From Candidatus Kaiserbacteria bacterium (GTDB lineage Bacteria > Patescibacteriota > Minisyncoccia > Phycocordibacterales > UBA2100): DNA of 33,594 nucleotides. The position numbers and the translations under genes were made by a program. This document shows positions 8,103 to 15,514 of this stretch, piece by piece. Each line of letters starts with the position of its first letter. Positions within the stretch are counted from its first letter, which is position 1. The stretch covers positions 1-33,594 of the forward strand of contig JAFAPB010000046.1 of NCBI GenBank assembly GCA_019247335.1. The letters are read 5' to 3'. The notes beneath the pieces were generated by a model. That model had not been told where the DNA came from. It searched no databases and was given only the letters and a program-made list of their open reading frames with translations.

Positions 8103-8558
8103 ATGAAGCGATATCTGGCAGCACTCTCGGTCGGCGCGGCACTCGTTTTGCCGTTTGCGGTATCCGCACAGAGCTACGTCACCCCGCAGATGTGGGGTGG
8201 GGGAAGCCAGTATGGAAATACCGGCATGCAGTACGGTTCTTCGTACGCCTCGAATTCATACTCCTACAATCAGCAGCAGATGTACTGGTGCAACGGCTAC
8301 TATTCATATAGCCCGTGCCAGCAGCAACATCAGCAAATGTATTGGTGCAATGGCTCGTGGCAGTACGGTCCGTGCAATTACAATCAATATCAACAGCACT
8401 ACCAGCTCTACTGGTGCAATGGATACTATTCGTATAGCCCATGTCAGCAGTACTACTATTACTATCCCTCCTCGTACTACTATTACTACCCGTACTACGA
8501 CTCTTGGGATCCGTACGGATATGACAACTCCTATTATTACGATTACAGCGGCTGGTAA
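8103..8558 (+). CDS. Exported tyrosine-rich Cys-repeat protein, unknown function
   Basis: The 151-residue protein has a signal peptide ending VSAQS (cleavage near 22). The mature chain is composed mostly of Tyr, Ser, Gln, Asn and Gly. Three copies of a YWCNG....Y.PC unit (61-72, 80-91, 103-114) each hold two cysteines nine residues apart (63/72, 82/91, 105/114). The C-terminal 35 residues are more than half tyrosine, including runs of five. No homologous family comes to mind. The composition resembles structural, self-assembling or cross-linkable extracellular proteins, but this is inference. The six ordered cysteines argue for folded disulfide-linked repeats rather than random low complexity. 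Confidence 0.8.
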   Translation: MKRYLAALSVGAALVLPFAVSAQSYVTPQMWGGGSQYGNTGMQYGSSYASNSYSYNQQQMYWCNGYYSYSPCQQQHQQMYWCNGSWQYGPCNYNQYQQHYQLYWCNGYYSYSPCQQYYYYYPSSYYYYYPYYDSWDPYGYDNSYYYDYSGW

Positions 8559-8577
8559 CAGGGCTGTCAACAGCTTG

Positions 8578-8606
8578 CGGACAGGAAAGGGTATCTGGTA
8601 TATACT
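8578..8606 (+). promoter_or_regulatory. Putative promoter of the SWIB gene
   Basis: CGGACA (8578-8583), a 17-bp spacer and TATACT (8601-8606) give a plausible sigma70-type promoter with a leader of about 36 nt before the ATG at 8649. Confidence 0.4.
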
Positions 8607-8648
8607 TACGCCGTCGAACTCATTAGAAAGGGCGTAGCAACTTTTAGT

Positions 8649-8906
8649 ATGGTGAGAACAGCCAATCCGGCTTTACTAAAACCGATGGAACTCTCTCCCG
8701 AGCTGGAGGCGGTCGTCGGTAAGGGTCCGATGTCCCGCGGGGAGGTCGTGAAGAAGATCTGGGAGTACATCAAGAAGCACAACCTCCAGAATCCGTCCAA
8801 CAAGCGCAATATCTTGGCGGATGACAAGCTGAAGCCGATCTTCGGCGGCAAGGGGGAGGTCACGATGTTCGAGATGACGAAACTTGTTTCGGCGCATCTC
8901 AAGTAA
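8649..8906 (+). CDS. SWIB/MDM2-domain protein
   Basis: The 85-residue protein is essentially a single SWIB domain. The recognisable core is MSRGEVVKKIWEYIKKHNLQ, then NPSNKRNILADDKLKPIF and a final helix with EMTKLVSAHL. SWIB domains occur in eukaryotic chromatin-remodelling complexes and in some bacteria, notably chlamydiae, alone or fused to topoisomerase I. In bacteria they are thought to be DNA- or nucleoid-associated, but the role is not settled. The protein is compact and basic, consistent with that. It has its own promoter and a hairpin downstream and does not appear to be in an operon. Confidence 0.93.
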   Translation: MVRTANPALLKPMELSPELEAVVGKGPMSRGEVVKKIWEYIKKHNLQNPSNKRNILADDKLKPIFGGKGEVTMFEMTKLVSAHLK

Positions 8907-8930
8907 GAGAAAGGGTTTTTGAAAAGAAGA

Positions 8931-8956
8931 AGCGCGCGGTCGGAAGGCCGCGCGCT
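8931..8956. terminator. Hairpin between convergent genes, probable terminator
   Basis: A 9-bp GC-rich stem (8931-8939 with 8948-8956) lies between the convergent ends of the SWIB gene and the Gam-like gene. The minus strand continues with a pyrimidine-rich run and the plus strand with a weak T-run, so it may act mainly for the minus gene. Confidence 0.6.
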
Positions 8957-8978
8957 TTGCGTTGGCATCAGGCGCTTC

Positions 8979-9563
8979 TCACTCTTCAAGCTGAGTTTCG
9001 CGCCGCTTCGCGATGCGAGACCAGACCCGTGAGCGCGGAGAGCGGACGAACGTCGAGCTCTCCTTCGAAGGCTTCACGAGGAACTGCGTCTCGCCGGTCA
9101 CGGTAACGCCAAGAACGCGCTCTGCAATTCGCGGATGCGCGAGGATGGCATTGCGGTCGAGTACCGCTTTCACCACGATGAACTCCTCGTGGCCGCTCGC
9201 ACGTGCACGCGCGATGAGGGTTTCGTCGTCGACCTCGGCCTTCACCGACGGCCGAATGCGTCGCCAGCCGACGCGGCCGGTGCCGAAGGAGAGTGTACCG
9301 AGATACGCGCGTCCGCTTCGGCGCTTGCTGAAGAGCGAACGGTGATCGAGCGCATAGCGGCGAATGCCGTGCGCGAAGCGTGCGATAAGCCGCTCGCGCC
9401 GCTTGATGCGCCTGTCGGCGTCTGCTTGGATGCGGTTCTTCTCAACGTCCGCCGCGTTCTGGATCTCGATGATCTCCGTGTCGAGCTCACCGATCCGTCT
9501 TTGCGCCGCCAACACCATTTCACTCGTCTGCGGCGCTTCGAGCGCTTCTACTCTTGCTTCCAT
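8979..9563 (-). CDS. Phage Mu Gam-like (host-nuclease inhibitor) protein
   Basis: The 194-residue protein starts with a coiled coil (about 1-60). A Gam-type core follows: a stretch ending in Tyr-rich helix residues, then LGTLSFGTGRVGWRRIRPSV, then a helix and AVLDRNAILAHP, which is the 'G-x-hydrophobic-W-R-x-x-P-x-V' arrangement of Phage_Mu_Gam. Mu Gam binds double-stranded DNA ends and shields them from exonucleases, and is related to Ku. No phage genes surround it, so it may be a domesticated end-binding protein or an isolated remnant. The basic C-terminus (RSPRSRVWSRIAKRR) is an extension beyond the core. Assignment is by motif resemblance, not a search. Confidence 0.72.
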   Translation of the reverse strand: MEARVEALEAPQTSEMVLAAQRRIGELDTEIIEIQNAADVEKNRIQADADRRIKRRERLIARFAHGIRRYALDHRSLFSKRRSGRAYLGTLSFGTGRVGWRRIRPSVKAEVDDETLIARARASGHEEFIVVKAVLDRNAILAHPRIAERVLGVTVTGETQFLVKPSKESSTFVRSPRSRVWSRIAKRRETQLEE

Positions 9564-9639
9564 TACCGTCTAACTCCGATTTGAGATGATGCCCGAAAGG
9601 GCCTCTTTCGAAATTACGCGATTGAAAATGCCGCGTCAA

Positions 9640-10182
9640 TTATCCGCTCACCTTTTGATCATGAATTTTGATGTATGGCATCGCGGATCGATGGATGAGA
9701 TACGCGCTTCCGAGTCCGATGAGTGCCCCGATCGTCACGTCCGACGGGTAATGCACGCCGGCAGCGACGCGGGCAAGCACGACGAGCACCGAGAGCCCGC
9801 AGAAGACAATGCCGAGGCGCTTGTTATAGAAGTAGGCGCTGCCGCCGATCGCAAAGAGCGTGAGCGCGTGTCCTGACGGGAAGGAATGTGAGAGTTCGGG
9901 GAAGAGCGAATGCAGATTGAGCGCCGTATAGGGGCGTATGCGTGGTAGCAGGTAGCGGATACTCTCGCCCAAGATAAAGCGCGACAGGACGACTGATAAG
10001 AGCGTTGCGATCGACGCCTGGATAAGCCTGCGCCATGGGAGCGTGACCGCCAGGTAAAGAAGCGTCGCAAAGCCGATGAAGTAGGGGAGATAGACCGCAA
10101 GAAATATGATACCGTTGTCGAGTATCGGCGATCGTCCCGAAAGCGAGAAAAGCGCCTGGAAGAGCCATTGATCGAGCATCAT
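9640..10182 (-). CDS. PAP2-family membrane phosphatase
   Basis: The 180-residue integral membrane phosphatase has the three-part PAP2 signature: RIRPY (81-85, degenerate first motif), SFPSGHA with His105, and RVAAGVHYPSDV with Arg138, His144 and Asp148. About five to six hydrophobic segments surround it. Bacterial members dephosphorylate phosphatidic acid, phosphatidylglycerol phosphate or undecaprenyl diphosphate; here it could back up UppP or feed the diacylglycerol-kinase-like protein encoded divergently 10 bp away. That pairing suggests a lipid-phosphate role, but the substrate cannot be read from the sequence. The start is one of two adjacent ATGs (10182 or 10179). Confidence 0.93.
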   Translation of the reverse strand: MMLDQWLFQALFSLSGRSPILDNGIIFLAVYLPYFIGFATLLYLAVTLPWRRLIQASIATLLSVVLSRFILGESIRYLLPRIRPYTALNLHSLFPELSHSFPSGHALTLFAIGGSAYFYNKRLGIVFCGLSVLVVLARVAAGVHYPSDVTIGALIGLGSAYLIHRSAMPYIKIHDQKVSG

Positions 10183-10192
10183 CTACAGAAGT

Positions 10193-11071
10193 ATGCCAAA
10201 GATCGCCATCATAGCGAATGAACGCTCAGGCGGTACCGTATGTGCGGCCTGGCTCAAGAAAGCTGAAGGCGGGATGACCGACTATTCGATCTATCGGATC
10301 GGTGAGCACTCGATCGATGAGATCATTCGCGAGGCGCATCAGGCGGGTTGCCGCACGATCGTCGCGGCCGGGGGCGACGGTACGATCTCATCCGTCGCGG
10401 GTGCGATCGTGCGATCAGGGCTCGATCTTCGGCTCGCGGTTCTTCCGCTCGGCACCTTCAATCACTTCGCAAAAGATCTTGGCATTCCGCTCGATCCGAC
10501 CGCGGCGCTTGAGATCGCGAAGAGCGGCGAGACGCGCATGATCGACGTCGCGCGCGTCAATGGCGTCATATTCATCAACAACTCCTCGATCGGTGCCTAC
10601 CCGCTCGCGATCCGCGAGCGCGACGCGTATGTCGAGCGAGGCTGGCGCAAGATCCCCGCCACCGTGATCACCTTTTTACGGATGCTGCGAACGCCGTCAC
10701 CGATCGCCCTCGCGATCGAGAAAGAGAGCGGACGCGTCGAGAAACACACGCCCTTCGTGCTCATTGGCAACAACCGGTATTCGCTCTCCGGGTTTTCTCT
10801 CGGCGCCCGCGCCCGGCTCGACGAGGGCACGCTCTTTATCGCATTCGTGCAGGCGAGCGCCCGGCTTTCGATCGCGCGCCTTCTCTATAAGGCGCTCCTC
10901 GATCGCGCGCTCGAAGAAAAAGAGCTTGACGTCATCGGGCTTCGCTCGTGTAGCATAGAGACGAAACCGCGTCGGATCCATGTCTCGCACGACGGGGAAG
11001 TGAGCTATCTCACGAGCCCGTTGCAATACGAGATCATGCCGCGTACGCTCGCCGTTGCATCTCCGAAATAA
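10193..11071 (+). CDS. Diacylglycerol/lipid kinase family protein (DAGK catalytic fold)
   Basis: The 292-residue protein resembles YegS/DgkB-type lipid kinases, cytoplasmic enzymes that phosphorylate diacylglycerol or related lipids with ATP. The nucleotide-binding signature AAGGDGT (58-64) is intact, followed by the family segment VLPLGTFNHFAKDLGIP (83-99), and the C-terminal beta domain is present (HVSHDGE near 266-272). It lies 10 bp from the divergent PAP2 gene. The phosphoesterase gene starts one base after its stop, so the two are probably co-transcribed. The lipid substrate is unknown. Confidence 0.92.
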   Translation: MPKIAIIANERSGGTVCAAWLKKAEGGMTDYSIYRIGEHSIDEIIREAHQAGCRTIVAAGGDGTISSVAGAIVRSGLDLRLAVLPLGTFNHFAKDLGIPLDPTAALEIAKSGETRMIDVARVNGVIFINNSSIGAYPLAIRERDAYVERGWRKIPATVITFLRMLRTPSPIALAIEKESGRVEKHTPFVLIGNNRYSLSGFSLGARARLDEGTLFIAFVQASARLSIARLLYKALLDRALEEKELDVIGLRSCSIETKPRRIHVSHDGEVSYLTSPLQYEIMPRTLAVASPK

Positions 11072-11072
11072 T

Positions 11073-11897
11073 ATGCGGACCATCGTGCATATTTCAGACC
11101 TGCATTTCGGGCGCACGGACCCTCGTGTCATCGAAAAGGTGCTCCATGCGTGCATCGAGGCGCAGCCGCGTCTCTTGGTCATCTCAGGCGATATGACCCA
11201 GCGTGCGCGGATTCACGAATACGAAAGCGCGCGCGCCTTTCTCACTGAGATCAAAAATGCGGGTATCGAATACATGGTCATCCCGGGGAATCACGACATT
11301 TCGCCCCTTTACGCGCCGCTCTCACGGGCACTGAAGCCCTATGAGCGATACCAGAAATACATTTCGACCGATGTCGAACCGCGCTACCGCGACAAAGAGA
11401 TCGCTGTCTGCGCTATCGATACGGTGCGACGTCAGAAGATCTCGAACGGCCGCATCGCCAAAAAGCAGCTCGACCGGGCGCGCGCGTTTTTTGCCGAGCT
11501 CTCGTCGGATATCATCCGCATTGTCGTCACGCATCATCCGCTCGATATGCCCGAGCAGTATGCGCGTTTACGCCTCGTGCGCCGCGCCAAGCGCGCCGTC
11601 TATGGGCTCGCGGGCAGCAGGATCGATCTCTACCTCTCGGGCCATTATCACCAGAGCGGAGTCGTCGAAACGACGGCGCGGTACGCGAAGCTCGAGAATC
11701 CGTCGATCGCGGTGCAAGCGGGGACCGTGTCGCTGCGCGAGCGCGGCGAGGCGCAATCGTTCAACGTACTCACCATCGACCACACGAAGATCCGTATCGA
11801 TATGTATCTGCTCGATCGCAAGACGACCGAGTTTCGGCCGGCATCGACCAAAGAATTCGTACGCGAGCTCGGCCGTTGGCGCGCCTTGAAAAACTAG
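11073..11897 (+). CDS. Calcineurin-like metallophosphoesterase
   Basis: The 274-residue protein has the full metallophosphatase motif set: DLHFG (Asp9, His11), SGD (Asp40), GNHD (Asn73, His74), THHP (His154) and SGHYH (His191, His193). It resembles the Icc/CpdA-type or YkuE-type phosphoesterases acting on cyclic nucleotides, phospholipids or related diesters; the substrate is unassigned. It has no signal peptide. I chose the ATG at 11073, one base after the lipid-kinase stop; an in-frame TTG at 11055 would overlap that gene and adds nothing conserved. Its stop overlaps the convergent histidine-kinase stop within the 4-mer at 11894-11897. Confidence 0.9.
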   Translation: MRTIVHISDLHFGRTDPRVIEKVLHACIEAQPRLLVISGDMTQRARIHEYESARAFLTEIKNAGIEYMVIPGNHDISPLYAPLSRALKPYERYQKYISTDVEPRYRDKEIAVCAIDTVRRQKISNGRIAKKQLDRARAFFAELSSDIIRIVVTHHPLDMPEQYARLRLVRRAKRAVYGLAGSRIDLYLSGHYHQSGVVETTARYAKLENPSIAVQAGTVSLRERGEAQSFNVLTIDHTKIRIDMYLLDRKTTEFRPASTKEFVRELGRWRALKN

Positions 11898-13528
11898 CGC
11901 TCCGCCGGGAAGCGGACGGTAAAGCAGCTGCCTTTGCCCTCGCCTTCGCTCGTCGCGGTGATCGTGCCCTCATGCATCTCGACGAGCCGCTTCACGATGG
12001 TGAGGCCGATGCCGAGGCCGCCGACGCCGCTTCCGTGTATCTGATGGAAGGGCTCGAATATCTGGCTGATGGTCTCTTTGGGCAAGCCGATGCCGTTGTC
12101 GCACACGTCGATGATGACCTCGCCCTCTTCGCAACGGGCGGAGAGCAGAATGCGGCCGCCCGGCGGTGTATATTTCGCCGCATTCGATAGCAGATTCGTG
12201 ACGATCTGGTCGAGGCGCAAGGGATCAGCGTAGATCTGCACGCGCCCGTCGGGAAGCGAGACCTCGAGCGTGTGCCCGCGCTCCGCGATAAGCGCCGCCG
12301 TGCTTTCGATCGAGCGCGCGATCGTCTCACGGAGATCCACTGTCTCGCGCAGGAGCTCGAACTTTTTCTGCGTGATGCGTGCGATGTCGAGCAGATCATC
12401 GAGGAGGCGCCGCACCTTGCCGACGCCGCGTTCCATGTCGGCGAGCACAGCTTTGCCGCCTTCGTCGATACCTTCTTCAAGCGACAGATATTCGATGCCG
12501 CTCATGACCGGCGCGAGCGGATTGCGAAGTTCATGCGCAAGAATCGCAATGAACTCGCTCTTGGCCTTATCTTCCTGTTCCAGTTTTTTCAGCACGATCT
12601 CCATCTGCTTGATATGCGCTTCGAGCTGGAGGATCGCGTGCCGGCGCTCTTCCGTGATCGCGCTGATCACGAGGAACATGAACGCGAGCACTTCCATGAA
12701 TATTTCGTTCAAAAAGAGGCGCTGGCCGATCGGGATGGTATCGCCCGGCGTCGCGGTGCCGAGCGCGGTCCCGCTGAGCACAAAAAGCGCGGTCACGACG
12801 AGCGCGAGCGTGCTCGCGCGCGTGCCGAGGCGCAGCGACACCCAGAAAAGCGGCACGAGCATGACGTAGACGAGCGGTATGCCACCGACGGATCCCACAC
12901 CGGCAATAAAAATGACCGTATTGATGAGGATGAGGAAGATGAACGCGATCGAGCCTTCGACCAATTCGCGCCGCGAGCGGCTGAAGGTGGGTTTCGCGAG
13001 CCAGCGAATAAGAAACGGCGCGATGATGACAAGGCTCAATACGTGTCCGACCCACCAGTCACCCCAGCCGATCGACACGCCGCTGCCGCCGAACGATTCC
13101 TGGACGTAATAGCCGAGAATGCCGAGCGAGGGAACGATGAGGCTTGTGAGAAGCGCGACGCCGATCAAAAGCAACATGTCTTTCATGCGGTGCAAGAGGG
13201 GATTGAATCCGCTGCGCTTCAAGGCGTAGGCGGCAAGAAGCGCCTGCGCAGTGTTCGCGATCGCGAGCGCGGCGATCGCAATGGGCGCTACGCCGATGTA
13301 AAGATAGACAGCGACCGAGGCGATAAAGATCGCGGGCCAGAGATCAAGGCTCGCAACCGTGAGGACCGCGACACCAAGCCCTGCATGCACGGGAAAGACC
13401 GCTGGCGCGACGTAAAAGAGGCGCGAGAGGGACATCGCGCCGAGATACGTTATGAAAAGCGTGGTGAGCAGTATGGCATGCCGAGCGCGAGGGGAGAGGC
13501 TCCGGTAGCTTTTTGCTAGGTAAGCCAT
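11894..13528 (-). CDS. MASE1-type membrane sensor histidine kinase
   Basis: The 544-residue kinase has an N-terminal half (about 18-292) of eight or so hydrophobic segments resembling the MASE1 integral membrane sensor domain. A short coiled coil (about 295-320) follows, then the phosphoacceptor AHELRNPL (His332) and an ATPase domain with N-box NLLSNAAKYTP, G1 DNGIGLP and G2 GLGIGLTIVKR. It has no receiver domain and no response-regulator gene beside it. The stimulus is unknown. The ATG is preceded by a TATAGT box at 6 nt, so the mRNA is probably leaderless. Its stop shares CTAG with the convergent phosphoesterase. Confidence 0.93.
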   Translation of the reverse strand: MAYLAKSYRSLSPRARHAILLTTLFITYLGAMSLSRLFYVAPAVFPVHAGLGVAVLTVASLDLWPAIFIASVAVYLYIGVAPIAIAALAIANTAQALLAAYALKRSGFNPLLHRMKDMLLLIGVALLTSLIVPSLGILGYYVQESFGGSGVSIGWGDWWVGHVLSLVIIAPFLIRWLAKPTFSRSRRELVEGSIAFIFLILINTVIFIAGVGSVGGIPLVYVMLVPLFWVSLRLGTRASTLALVVTALFVLSGTALGTATPGDTIPIGQRLFLNEIFMEVLAFMFLVISAITEERRHAILQLEAHIKQMEIVLKKLEQEDKAKSEFIAILAHELRNPLAPVMSGIEYLSLEEGIDEGGKAVLADMERGVGKVRRLLDDLLDIARITQKKFELLRETVDLRETIARSIESTAALIAERGHTLEVSLPDGRVQIYADPLRLDQIVTNLLSNAAKYTPPGGRILLSARCEEGEVIIDVCDNGIGLPKETISQIFEPFHQIHGSGVGGLGIGLTIVKRLVEMHEGTITATSEGEGKGSCFTVRFPAER

Positions 13529-13534
13529 GGCCCG

Positions 13535-13540
13535 ACTATA
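13535..13540 (-). promoter_or_regulatory. -10 box of the MASE1 kinase (leaderless spacing)
   Basis: TATAGT on the minus strand ends 6 nt before the ATG at 13528; there is no Shine-Dalgarno. Confidence 0.6.
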
Positions 13541-13596
13541 ACAAAACAGCAGCGCTTCGCGACGGCCTCTTCATCATTCCTCCACGCAAAGAGCGG

Positions 13597-13602
13597 CACA
13601 GT
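13597..13602 (+). promoter_or_regulatory. Possible -10 box of the YggT gene
   Basis: CACAGT, a weak match to the TANNNT boxes elsewhere, ends 6 nt before the ATG at 13609. Confidence 0.4.
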
Positions 13603-13608
13603 ATTCAC

Positions 13609-13947
13609 ATGACGGAATATGTCATAACGCGTCCGTATTATGATTCGCGCATGTATGCGACGCGGCTTTTGAGCGCGATCTTTGGCCTCATTGAATTTCT
13701 GCTCGTACTCCGCTTTGTCCTCGAGCTTCTGGGCGCGAATCCCTCGTCGCAGTTCGTTGCATGGGTCTATTCCGTGAGCGGCTCCTTACTGGCGCCGTTC
13801 GCGGGCGCATTCCCGAATTGGGATCTCGGCGGCTTCACCATCGACCTCTCGGTCATATTCGCAATGATCGGCTATGCGATCATCTTCGGCCTCATCTCGT
13901 GGGTGCTCTCGCTTCTTTTTTCTGCGATGAATGAAGCGCGGCTGTAG
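13609..13947 (+). CDS. YggT-family membrane protein
   Basis: The 112-residue protein has two hydrophobic blocks (about 23-45 and 72-100) on either side of a loop with the YggT-like FVLELLGANPSSQFVAWVYS and an LLAPF stretch. YggT proteins are small integral membrane proteins of poorly defined role, linked in other bacteria to division or osmotic tolerance. I chose the ATG at 13609 because the family begins here and a -10-like box lies 6 nt upstream; the frame is open further upstream but that part is not conserved-looking. Confidence 0.85.
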   Translation: MTEYVITRPYYDSRMYATRLLSAIFGLIEFLLVLRFVLELLGANPSSQFVAWVYSVSGSLLAPFAGAFPNWDLGGFTIDLSVIFAMIGYAIIFGLISWVLSLLFSAMNEARL

Positions 13948-14015
13948 TTCATCTCTCCTTCAATCTGACTTCGCTACTCTTCAATGAGTAGTTTTAGCAG
14001 TAATAAAAAATTTGT

Positions 14016-14150
14016 ATGTCGTTGGAAGATTACATCAAGCAGCAGGAAGCGAAATTACAACGGGGTGCGCAAGAGGTGAAGCACGGGGCCGAAAACGTGT
14101 GGGATGACACTAAGGCGGAGGCGCGCAACATAACGCGAGAAACCGAATAG
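14016..14150 (+). CDS. Small 44-residue hydrophilic helical protein
   Basis: An ATG-started frame encodes 44 residues rich in Glu, Lys and Gln with an amphipathic heptad-like spacing (EDYIKQQEAKLQRGAQEV) and no hydrophobic segment. Its TAG stop abuts directly, with no gap, the stop of the convergent 283-residue gene at 14151, a tight packing that favours a real gene. No Shine-Dalgarno is visible; an AT-rich stretch lies just upstream. No family is recognised. Confidence 0.5.
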   Translation: MSLEDYIKQQEAKLQRGAQEVKHGAENVWDDTKAEARNITRETE

Positions 14151-15002
14151 CTACATTTCGATCGGCTCACCCTTTGCGGCGATCTCGAAGAGTTTTGCCA
14201 GTGTCTCATCTGATATCGACTGCGTGAAGAAGCGGTCAACGGAACCGCGCCAGCTCGGGTCTTTCGGCGCGGGCATGCCGATGATCGGACACGCCACGGT
14301 AAGGAACTTTCGCGCGACTTGTTTCGCCATTTCTTCGCGCTCGGCATCGCGGCTTTCACCTGGCGCCATCGCCAGGACCGCGCGCGAGATGGCCGATGAG
14401 ACCATTGCCGACTGCCCGGAGCGGTAGATCTCGCTAACGCGCATGAGCGCGTCGTTGATGACCCTCTCCGACAGCGCCTCGGCAGGCGCACTGCCTAAAA
14501 ATGACCAATCGGGCGCCGGACCGGCGATTAACGGCCCGTGTGGATCAGGTGGCGCTACTTTCGGCTTCGTTGCTCGCCGTACGGCCGCTTTTTCCCGTGC
14601 GCGCACATTGACTCGCTGACGGCGAAATTCGGCAATCAGCTTAGTCGCTGCCAGACCGGCAGGGACAGGAGTGCCGTAAAGTGCGCGATAGAGCGCTCGG
14701 ACATCTTCTTCTGCCCACGATCTGACGCTCGCCATCGCGTCATTGCCGGCGCCGCCCTGATGCAGGGTGGCGCGGACCAAGCCGGCTTGATAATCAGCTA
14801 TAAGCTGGGCGAATTGCTCATCATTCGGCGCTTTCTCACGAAGAGCGGCTATGTATTTACCGACGATTTCGGCCTGGTGAGCGTCTCGTATTTGAGCGAC
14901 GCGTCGCTCGATCGCCGCGATCTTGTCCTCCGGCTTCTCCGACTGGTCCGTCGGCTTATCGGCTGAAAAGACGGGCTTTTTGTCGAACCGTTCCAATGCC
15001 AT
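14151..15002 (-). CDS. Unrecognised 283-residue soluble protein
   Basis: The protein is probably all-helical and cytoplasmic, with no signal peptide or membrane segment. The N-terminal third is charged (SEKPEDKIAAIERRVAQIRD), the middle has a basic stretch (about residues 130-150) followed by a Pro-rich linker, and the C-terminal part looks globular (residues 175-280). I recognise no catalytic motif. A TAAAAT box (15009-15014, minus) ends 6 nt before the ATG, so it probably starts a leaderless transcript; the terminator of the upstream gene sits immediately before that box. Confidence 0.75.
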   Translation of the reverse strand: MALERFDKKPVFSADKPTDQSEKPEDKIAAIERRVAQIRDAHQAEIVGKYIAALREKAPNDEQFAQLIADYQAGLVRATLHQGGAGNDAMASVRSWAEEDVRALYRALYGTPVPAGLAATKLIAEFRRQRVNVRAREKAAVRRATKPKVAPPDPHGPLIAGPAPDWSFLGSAPAEALSERVINDALMRVSEIYRSGQSAMVSSAISRAVLAMAPGESRDAEREEMAKQVARKFLTVACPIIGMPAPKDPSWRGSVDRFFTQSISDETLAKLFEIAAKGEPIEM

Positions 15003-15008
15003 AGCGCG

Positions 15009-15014
15009 ATTTTA
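15009..15014 (-). promoter_or_regulatory. -10 box with leaderless spacing
   Basis: TAAAAT on the minus strand ends 6 nt before the ATG at 15002; the position of a -35 falls in the terminator hairpin 15032-15056. Confidence 0.5.
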
Positions 15015-15021
15015 CCATTTC

Positions 15022-15056
15022 AAAAAAATCATCCGGCGGGCCGATGGCACGCCGGA
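15022..15056 (-). terminator. Intrinsic terminator of the 110-residue gene
   Basis: On the minus strand a 7-bp GC-rich stem (15032-15038 with 15050-15056) is followed by a T7 run (15022-15028). It lies 25 nt past the stop at 15082. Confidence 0.8.
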
Positions 15057-15081
15057 AGGATAAGAAGAGCGAGGACGGCGG

Positions 15082-15414
15082 CTAAGCAGCCGCGAGCGCG
15101 GGATGCGGCGCGCCGTTATTGGCCTCCTTCACCAAGCGCAAAAGCGTCTTTACCACGCTCGCCGGGCATCCGCTGTGTAGGTGCGGATCGATGATGCGCG
15201 CCATCTTCAGGGTTTGCGCGTCCGGCAGGGGTACGATATGCGCGTCGCGGATCTCGAGTTGCGGCCGCAGCTCGCGCGCGATGCGCATGCCATGCGACCA
15301 AACTTCGGCCGCGCTGTGCGAGACGAACTCGGCGATCACAATGCCGATCTCATCGGCCATGCCGTGCATTCCCACTGTCGCGGTTATCGCGAACTTCCCA
15401 AGGGTGTGATTCAT
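15082..15414 (-). CDS. Unrecognised 110-residue protein
   Basis: The small soluble protein has an alternating strand/helix look: an N-terminal strand KFAITATVGMHG, a helix after EIGIVIAEFVSHSAAEVW, a second half with LKMARIIDPHLHSG, and an Ala-rich tail. It contains several histidines and one cysteine, but no motif I can name. Unlike most genes here it has a good Shine-Dalgarno, GGAGG, 6 nt before the ATG, and a TATCGT-like -10 further upstream, so its mRNA has a leader. Confidence 0.65.
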   Translation of the reverse strand: MNHTLGKFAITATVGMHGMADEIGIVIAEFVSHSAAEVWSHGMRIARELRPQLEIRDAHIVPLPDAQTLKMARIIDPHLHSGCPASVVKTLLRLVKEANNGAPHPALAAA

Positions 15415-15499
15415 TTTTGGCCTCCACTCACGAAACTCTACGATATTTTGAAGGGCGCGTCTATGTGAGCTTGAATCTCGATTTTTGAGAGAAATTGGC

Positions 15500-15505
15500 T
15501 ATACT
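15500..15505 (+). promoter_or_regulatory. -10 box of the tRNA-Asn transcript
   Basis: TATACT ends 9 nt before the first base of the tRNA, so transcription would begin within a few bases of its 5' end. Confidence 0.5.
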
Positions 15506-15514
15506 CTTCAAGAT

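Noticed and set aside
8979..9563. Prophage or Mu-like element
   Set aside because: Apart from the Gam-like gene there is no transposase, capsid, tail or lysis gene, no flanking repeats and no composition break.
9596..9622. Terminator downstream of the PAP2 gene
   Set aside because: Two alternative short hairpins (GCCC-GAAA-GGGC and CGAAAG/CTTTCG) are present but no T-run follows on the minus strand, so I did not annotate it.
12272..13519. Long plus-strand frame antisense to the MASE1 kinase
   Set aside because: Extremely charged composition with no domain; the minus strand encodes a clear kinase.
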